In this document: positions 7,809 through 12,433 of the stretch, in pieces
Numbering within the stretch: the first letter of the stretch is position 1
Layout of the letters: every line of letters starts with the position of its first letter
NCBI GenBank assembly: GCA_003550305.1
Contig: QKYT01001193.1
Span: 7,591 to 20,023 of the forward strand
Direction: 5' to 3'
From: Glomus cerebriforme
Taxonomy: Eukaryota > Glomeromycota > Glomeromycetes > Glomerales > Glomeraceae
DNA length: 12,433 bases
Notes under the pieces: generated by a model
Database searches by the model: none
What the model was told of the DNA's origin: nothing
What the model saw: only the letters and a program-made list of their open reading frames with translations
Translations under genes and position numbers: made by a program

Positions 7809-7814
7809 AATAAA
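7809..7814 (+). terminator. poly(A) signal AATAAA of the main gene
   Basis: AATAAA occurs 190 bp after the stop of the gene, directly after the A/T satellite and before a GC-richer patch. Another AATAAA lies at 7987-7992. The motif is common in such DNA, so its use is inferred from position. Confidence 0.4.
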
Positions 7815-9560
7815 GCTTCAGCTCGATGAGAGTTGAGGAAGTGTTTTAAGTGTTTTCTGATAAAAGTTTATATTTGAGAATTGAGAGTAACTATTCCCTT
7901 TATTCGTGGATATTTCCTGGGAATCCGATGTATTGGTGCTGGTAATAACACTTCTGATTGGAAATATTAGTATCTTTGATTGTTTGAATAAACTTAATCC
8001 TTCTGCTTACCCATATACACTTTGTTAGTGTTTGCTAACATTAAAGAACTAACATTAACAATATATATATGAAAATTCATTTATAATTACTCGTTATTAA
8101 ATAGATTTTTTAAAGCTTTCAAAGTCCTACGTATTAAATAAATCCATAGTTTGACACACAAATAAGGAAGCACGTATAATTTTAATCACTATTAATTTTA
8201 GCTATGAAAATCTCCTAATGAGCTATAGTATAAATATCAGAATAATTTCAGCTGAATCACTGCGGCAAATTCAGCTAAAATTAAAATTTTTTCTGCCAAT
8301 AATTTCAGCCACTCAGCTGCGTTATTTTTGGAATTTTTTTTTTTTTTTTGCCAGCATTCACCGATCAGCCGTTACACTTTTTTTTGGCCAGATTTACCAA
8401 TCTTTATTTACATTTTCAAATAATTTTTATGTAAACAGTAAACTATTTTTATATATATATTTAACTATCATTCATAAAAAAAAATGCGTATATAAGCATA
8501 AGAATAGAAATATTTTTTTATGTTAACAAATGATACAGTTTATGAAATATTTAAAATATTTAAATTTTAGAGGACACATTCATGTTTATTAGTTAATCTT
8601 TGGTGTAGAATTTCTGCGAAAAAAACATTTAACATTTAGAATATCAAATTTCTATATGATGTATCATCTATAATTCCTGTCTTTCTAATCTTTTGTACGC
8701 AAGTAGAATTAAATTAACTTCAAAACTTCTATTGTTTGATTATGTATTTATAATTTTACCATTAAATTTATAGAGAATGACCAGAAATCCTACATCATAC
8801 AAAAATTGTCTCTTGTAACGCAGACAAATTTAGGAAATACGAAAACAATAGTACTTAAGGATATTGTAAATAATAATATAAAGATAAAAATTTTAGCTAC
8901 AGGTATATTAAAAATATTGGTTGTTACACTATGTACCAGAATTATTTCCAATCTCTATTTTTGGAAAATATTTAAAATTGTTTTGGTTCAGTCCACCCTT
9001 TTAGTTGTGTGAATGGTTGATATGTGCAAAACTATATTTACCAACGAAATTTTAAATGAGTTTCTAATATTTCATCTGAGGTACAATAATTTCTCGAAAA
9101 AAATAAATTGAGGGTCATGATTTTAGCACATCTTATAAAGTCATTAATAGTTGTTTTGTTAAAATGCAACATTTAATTGTGAATCTCTTACAAGTTACAA
9201 TAATACTTTATAATTATTAATTTGAAAGTTGTAATATTTTATATAATAAGAAAAAATTTTACATTACATCGGGCCGCACGTCTTTTTAATTCAACTTTTT
9301 AACAGGCTCAGTAAATTCCTTTTTTTATTTGGCTTGATTCATCGTTTTGTTTATTTTTCTTTTGTCTTTTTTATCATTTATATATTTATAACTACCTTAT
9401 TTAAAAGTGCTTTATGAATTAAAAAAAGTTAGGAGGCATACAGATAAAAAATTGGAAATTTATTAATGAAATTTTATAATATAAAAACACTTCCAATCTG
9501 CAAACAAACATACACAACTGATTAATAAATAATTAAAAATCAAAGTGCTTCCAAAACTTA
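7815..9560. other. AT-rich stretch, no gene supported
   Basis: Frames here are short or made of AT-driven residues. Small structures seen: a 6-bp hairpin TGTTAG/CTAACA at 8023-8040, followed by a repeated CTAACATTAA (8035-8044 and 8049-8058); and a 12-bp direct repeat AATAATTTCAGC at 8241-8252 and 8298-8309 in a patch rich in CAGCTG-like words. A frame open from 8806 to 9012 resembles chance sequence. At 9561 the minus strand has a TTTG/GTAAGT donor-like site. Confidence 0.45.
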
Positions 9561-9644
9561 CCAAATCAAAAAAATGCTAACATCTAATTGTTCACACTTA
9601 CATTTAATAAATAAAAAAAAAAAAGACAAAAGTGCACCTCCTAA

Positions 9645-9885
9645 CTACTTTCCAATACTACTGTCCAGCAGTAGTTTTTGTTTTTCTTTACTTTTACTAA
9701 AATCGAACATAAATTGTTCACAAGTAAGTCTACGGTAGAAGCAATTAATGAGAGAAGAGAATACAGCAACTGAAATAAAGAAATCAAAGCACTCTCTAAA
9801 TTGAAACTTTTCAAAATGCGATTATTATTTGTTAATGTCCTATTGCATTCTTACCTTCACCGGCTTCACGTGTTTGAGTAATCAT
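9645..9885 (-). CDS. candidate two-exon minus-strand gene or 3' end of one, unrecognised
   Basis: On the minus strand an ATG at 9885 (or an open frame from 9921) leads through MITQTREAGE to a donor GAAG/GTAAGA with the intron starting at 9854. An 85-nt interval ends in a strong acceptor, TTTGATTTCTTTATTTCAG, at 9770. Joining the exons gives a Val codon and an open frame to the TAG at 9645-9647 that includes NCFYRRLTCEQF and FSKSKEKQKLLL. From this ATG the product is 51 residues, basic and without a membrane segment. An ATTAAA on the minus strand at 9603-9608 could be the poly(A) signal. A second frame of the last exon is also open over its length, so the splice phase is not proven. It could be the end of a larger gene whose earlier exons lie above 9930, or a decayed one. 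No family is recognised. Confidence 0.3.
9657..9675. repeat. 7-bp hairpin in the last minus-strand exon
   Basis: ACTACTG (9657-9663) and CAGTAGT (9669-9675) are perfect inverted partners around the 5-nt loop TCCAG. It lies just inside the end of the candidate minus-strand coding sequence, near its stop codon. Confidence 0.6.
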
Positions 9886-9921
9886 TCCTTTTTTGGACTT
9901 TTTTATAATTCCAGTCGGATT

Positions 9922-10100
9922 TTATTACTAATTATAGTAACTGACTGACATTATAATAACTCCAGCCCTGAAAAATTGTGTATAATTTTTGGTCTGAAGT
10001 GTATTTGATATACATCATGGATTTGCTGGATCTCGTAGAAATTTCAGTGATGGATTAAATTCGAAATTGTTGTCAAATTTTATTATGACAATCTAGCTGT
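9922..10100 (-). other. coding-like minus-strand fragments upstream of the candidate gene
   Basis: Two adjacent open fragments in different frames look less AT-driven than the surroundings. One, ending near 10016, includes NFEFNPSLKFLRDPANP and follows an acceptor-like TTTTAACAGCTAG. The other starts with ATGATG at 10018, includes DQKLYTIFQGWSYYN and stops at 9932-9934. Their frames differ from each other and from the exon at 9885, and I found no splice that joins them all. They may be remnants of earlier exons of a broken gene. Confidence 0.2.
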
Positions 10101-10414
10101 TAAAATTAAACAAAAATTTGAATTATCCTTATTATATTTTGTTTTTGCTTCCATTTTTTTTTATCATTTCATTATTTTTTAAAGAAAATCAAATGAATAA
10201 ATTGTTTATGACAAACCTATAATGATCATCAATTAGGCTTGTAGGATACTAAAAAAAAAATGAAATGCAGTTCAAATCTTTTTATCATTTTGAAAAATTA
10301 TGAAACTGTGCAATGTAATCTTCTAATTTTAGTCAAAATTATCATAAGCTTCGCTATTTGATCAAATAAGTCATATTGATATAGCAGTTTTTTTATGCTA
10401 ACTGAAACCAAGGA

Positions 10415-10658
10415 TTCAAGTTGGAAAAAAAATCAACATCCAGTCAACTACTGTATAAGCATAACTACAAATAAAAAAAAGAATAATCAAATTAATAAAA
10501 AGAGTCAATATCAAATTATAAGATGAATCAGACAAACAGAAAAAAAGAATTAACTAAAACGTTAATTAACAAAAGAAACAGCCAAGAGCACCCCAATACC
10601 AATTAAAACTTATTAAAACTTCAAACTGAAAAAAACCAATATCCAGTTATCTATAAGC
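10415..10658. repeat. diverged direct repeat, copies about 200 bp apart
   Basis: 10415-10460 and 10619-10658 share the order TTCAA, a run of A, ATCAACATCCAGT or ACCAATATCCAGT, then TATAAGC, with small indels. On the minus strand both copies follow acceptor-like TTTATTTGTAG or TTATTGCTTATAG, so the repeat may be a duplicated intron-exon border or an old dispersed element. Confidence 0.55.
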
Positions 10659-10747
10659 AATAAATGTAAGAAGTTAGAACCGATTAACGAAAAAAGAGTT
10701 TAAACTATACAAAATTCATTGAAAAGCCAAAGGTGTTTCTCAACTTA

Positions 10748-10753
10748 CCAAGA
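10748..10753 (-). other. strong minus-strand splice-donor-like site
   Basis: CTTG/GTAAGTTGAG reads on the minus strand with the intron start at 10748. It resembles the site at 9561 (TTTG/GTAAGTTTTG). Upstream on the minus strand a frame is open from 10967 to 10764, but it stops before this donor; another frame is open up to it only from about 10804. No exon can be completed. Confidence 0.3.
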
Positions 10754-10761
10754 GTCCTTAG

Positions 10762-11241
10762 TTTCAACTTTCAAGTCGAAAAAGAAAGAAGTTGGATGTA
10801 TTTCTACTTAGCACGACATTTATGTTTGGAAATGATTTTCGTTTAACCGTGTATAGTCCTCCTATATTGGTAACGTTAACGGACAATTGTGATTGTGTTG
10901 GTATTATGGCTAATTGATAAGTTCTGCACTCCCTAATGATTTTCGTAAGGTTAACGGACAATCGCATTGATATTGTAGCTAATTGTAAAATAATATATTT
11001 GTTTTTGTTTATTGTAAATCAGAAGCATGCATTTGTTGATACAATGATACATCATATCAATGAATTTTTTGGGATTAACAAGCTGGAGAGTGCAAGCTAA
11101 GAATTACCTTTTTGGATTAAAACTGTGGCTTGTGCATTACGCAATACTGAGACTATAAACACAAAAGGATGTAAAGAAGGAACCTTTTATTATTTTTTAT
11201 ATTATTATTTTTTATTTATTTATTTAATTTCAACACAATAA
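10762..11241 (+). pseudogene. stop-poor plus-strand tract, possible decayed coding sequence
   Basis: One plus-strand frame covers 160 codons from 10762 to 11241 with only two interruptions before its end: TGA TAA at 10915-10920 and TAA at 11098-11100. Such AT-rich DNA would usually show many more. The downstream part includes HHINEFFGINKLESAS before the second stop and ELPFWIKTVACALRNTET after it. A short segment occurs twice in this frame: LTDNCDCVGIMAN and LTDNRIDIVAN. The opposite strand also has an open frame (10967-10764), so slightly higher GC may be responsible. No family is recognised; a decayed gene or transposon fragment is possible. Confidence 0.25.
10876..10985 (+). repeat. direct repeat with TTAACGGACAAT cores
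   Basis: Copies at 10876-10916 and 10951-10985 both start TTAACGGACAAT and end GCTAATTG, with a 6-nt length difference, at a period of 75 bp. A related word, AATGATTTTCG, occurs at 10831-10841 and 10935-10945, so the duplicated block was originally larger and has rearranged. Confidence 0.75.
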
Positions 11242-12363
11242 ACACGATTTTTACCACAATAAAGTCGTCAAATTAGCCAAAAAACATTACAATTCTAAAT
11301 TAAAAAAAATTTAATAAGAAACAAAAACAAAATTACCATTTATAATTTACTTAAGAAATTAGAAATAAATCTTTTTTGCGGAACTTCGAATAATATTTCA
11401 GTTTTTTTCCCAAGATCATGTGATTATTGAAAAAAATAATGGAAGATTGTCCCGTAATTACACCGCTAAGAGATTAGATAACCGATAGAAGTACTAAAAT
11501 GGAAAAGTTAAATTCAAAAAAGGAAAAGTCTAATTTTATGTAAAATTTAAATTTAAGTTTAAACTTGGCTACCTATAATTGTAAAATACCGAAAAATAGT
11601 ATGACGAGTGATAATTTAATTCAATATTTCATCAGTAGTAGGAACATTGTTTCAGTCGATTCAGATAATATTTTTTTTCCGGATATTTAACGTGGGATAA
11701 ATACCGGTCACTCGCTCATTAAATGATTACTGCGTGACAATCTTTGGTCGAGTGTAACTGCTTTGCAGTAAAGAAAGAATTTCGATCAACCGTTTTAAAA
11801 GTTCGTATTTTTTGACAGTTCCGAGCTCTACATTTCAAATATTAGAACTAACCTCTTTCCCGAATTCTTTAACGTTGTATGCTGCTTCAACTTTAAAACT
11901 TTTTCAAATACGTCAAATTTATAAAATATAAATCAATGATTTTAATTGAAACAATAATTTATATTTCATCGAAAATATGTAACTACAAAAAATTAATTCA
12001 AATTTGAAACAGATAAAATGTTGGGTCGCAAGAACAATTTTTTTATAATTCTTTATTTTCTTTCGATGATATCCTTCCTTCCTTAGACGGTATCAATCAC
12101 GGAAAATAAAAAAAAAAAGTTGTTTGAATTCATTGTACAATTCGATAAATTTTTTATATGCATCAAATTACTGCGAAAATAAAAGGTTTTCAATGACATT
12201 TTTAAAATTTGATAAAAATAATATAACTTTATTAATAATTTCAAAAGTACATAAAAATATATTTCTTTTTCCAAACAAAGAAACCTACACAGTATACAAA
12301 AATTTATTAAAAATATGTAAATAGAAGTAATCCATCATTAACAGGTTTACACGAGAACAGGCG
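11242..12363. other. AT-rich stretch, no gene supported
   Basis: I see no convincing gene. Two overlapping frames on opposite strands at about 12083-12324 are both rich in Asn, Lys, Ile and Phe, as expected of AT-rich non-coding DNA. A patch at about 11640-11830 is somewhat richer in G and C but is closed in all frames I tried. Confidence 0.45.
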
Positions 12364-12433
12364 ATGGAAACTAATTATTTTGTCCGTTATTATGATGGCG
12401 ATTGTGTTGATTGTCCTGACAATGTTGATCATT
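12364..12433 (+). CDS. short frame running off the right edge, partial
   Basis: An ATG at 12364 opens 23 codons to the window end without a stop. The frame is open upstream to a TAA at about 12331. The peptide is acidic, with clustered Asp and Cys (YYDGDCVDCPDN), unlike the Asn/Lys/Ile-rich frames nearby, and the base composition turns more balanced here. It may be the first coding exon of a gene beyond the window. Too little is visible to name a family. Confidence 0.3.
   Translation, partial: METNYFVRYYDGDCVDCPDNVDH

Noticed and set aside
8218..8526. Plus-strand open frame of 102 codons
   Set aside because: Runs through T and A homopolymers with Phe- and Lys-rich translation; non-ATG-quality start and no splice or homology signal, so treated as composition artefact.
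8806..9012. Plus-strand open frame of 68 codons
   Set aside because: Ile/Val/Lys/Asn-rich and within the length expected by chance for this base composition.
10764..10967. Minus-strand open frame of 67 codons
   Set aside because: Overlaps the duplicated TTAACGGACAAT repeats and a stop-poor plus frame; it stops before the nearby donor, so no exon can be completed.
12083..12324. Overlapping open frames on both strands
   Set aside because: Both are Asn/Lys/Ile/Phe-rich and of chance length; neither has a convincing start context.

Overview
This window is eukaryotic nuclear DNA, most likely from an AT-rich animal genome such as an insect; the sequence does not fix the species. The evidence is the strong A/T bias with long homopolymer runs, very low gene density, several short intervals that behave like 70-90 nt spliceosomal introns (GT...AG ends that restore reading frames), and relics of inverted-repeat transposons. 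I see no bacterial operons, rRNA or tRNA genes, CRISPR arrays or recognisable mobile-element proteins. Isolated N bases at 461, 705, 723-724 and 1374 mark unresolved draft sequence.

Layout: 1-900 is low-complexity, with a T-rich plus strand from about 420. An island of more balanced composition at about 875-1080 reads as a candidate plus-strand exon. An inverted-repeat element spans about 1272-2276, and 2277-3558 is empty. At 3559-4094 a minus-strand two-exon coding segment is likely, and a decayed relative of it lies at 4458-4617. A small ORF (4803-4916) precedes a mariner-like MITE (4977-5669). The best gene is on the plus strand at 6983-7619, with an A-rich-loop hairpin and TATA-like box upstream and a 9-bp satellite plus poly(A) signal downstream. 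From 7815 to 9560 there is little. From 9560 to 11241 there are minus-strand splice-like signals, a candidate two-exon minus-strand gene, dispersed repeats and a stop-poor plus-strand tract. A short ORF runs off the right edge at 12364.

The most useful result is the reading of the 6983-7619 locus. Two overlapping frames that look like a frameshifted pseudogene are reconciled exactly by a 73-nt GTATGT...TATAG intron, giving a predicted 187-residue protein that I do not recognise. The same kind of intron (83 nt and 85 nt) reconciles frames at two minus-strand loci. There is no evidence that these genes act in one pathway. The window looks like gene-poor, transposon-seeded sequence carrying a few small, orphan-like genes and fragments. 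None of the functional calls can be secured without homology searches or RNA data.
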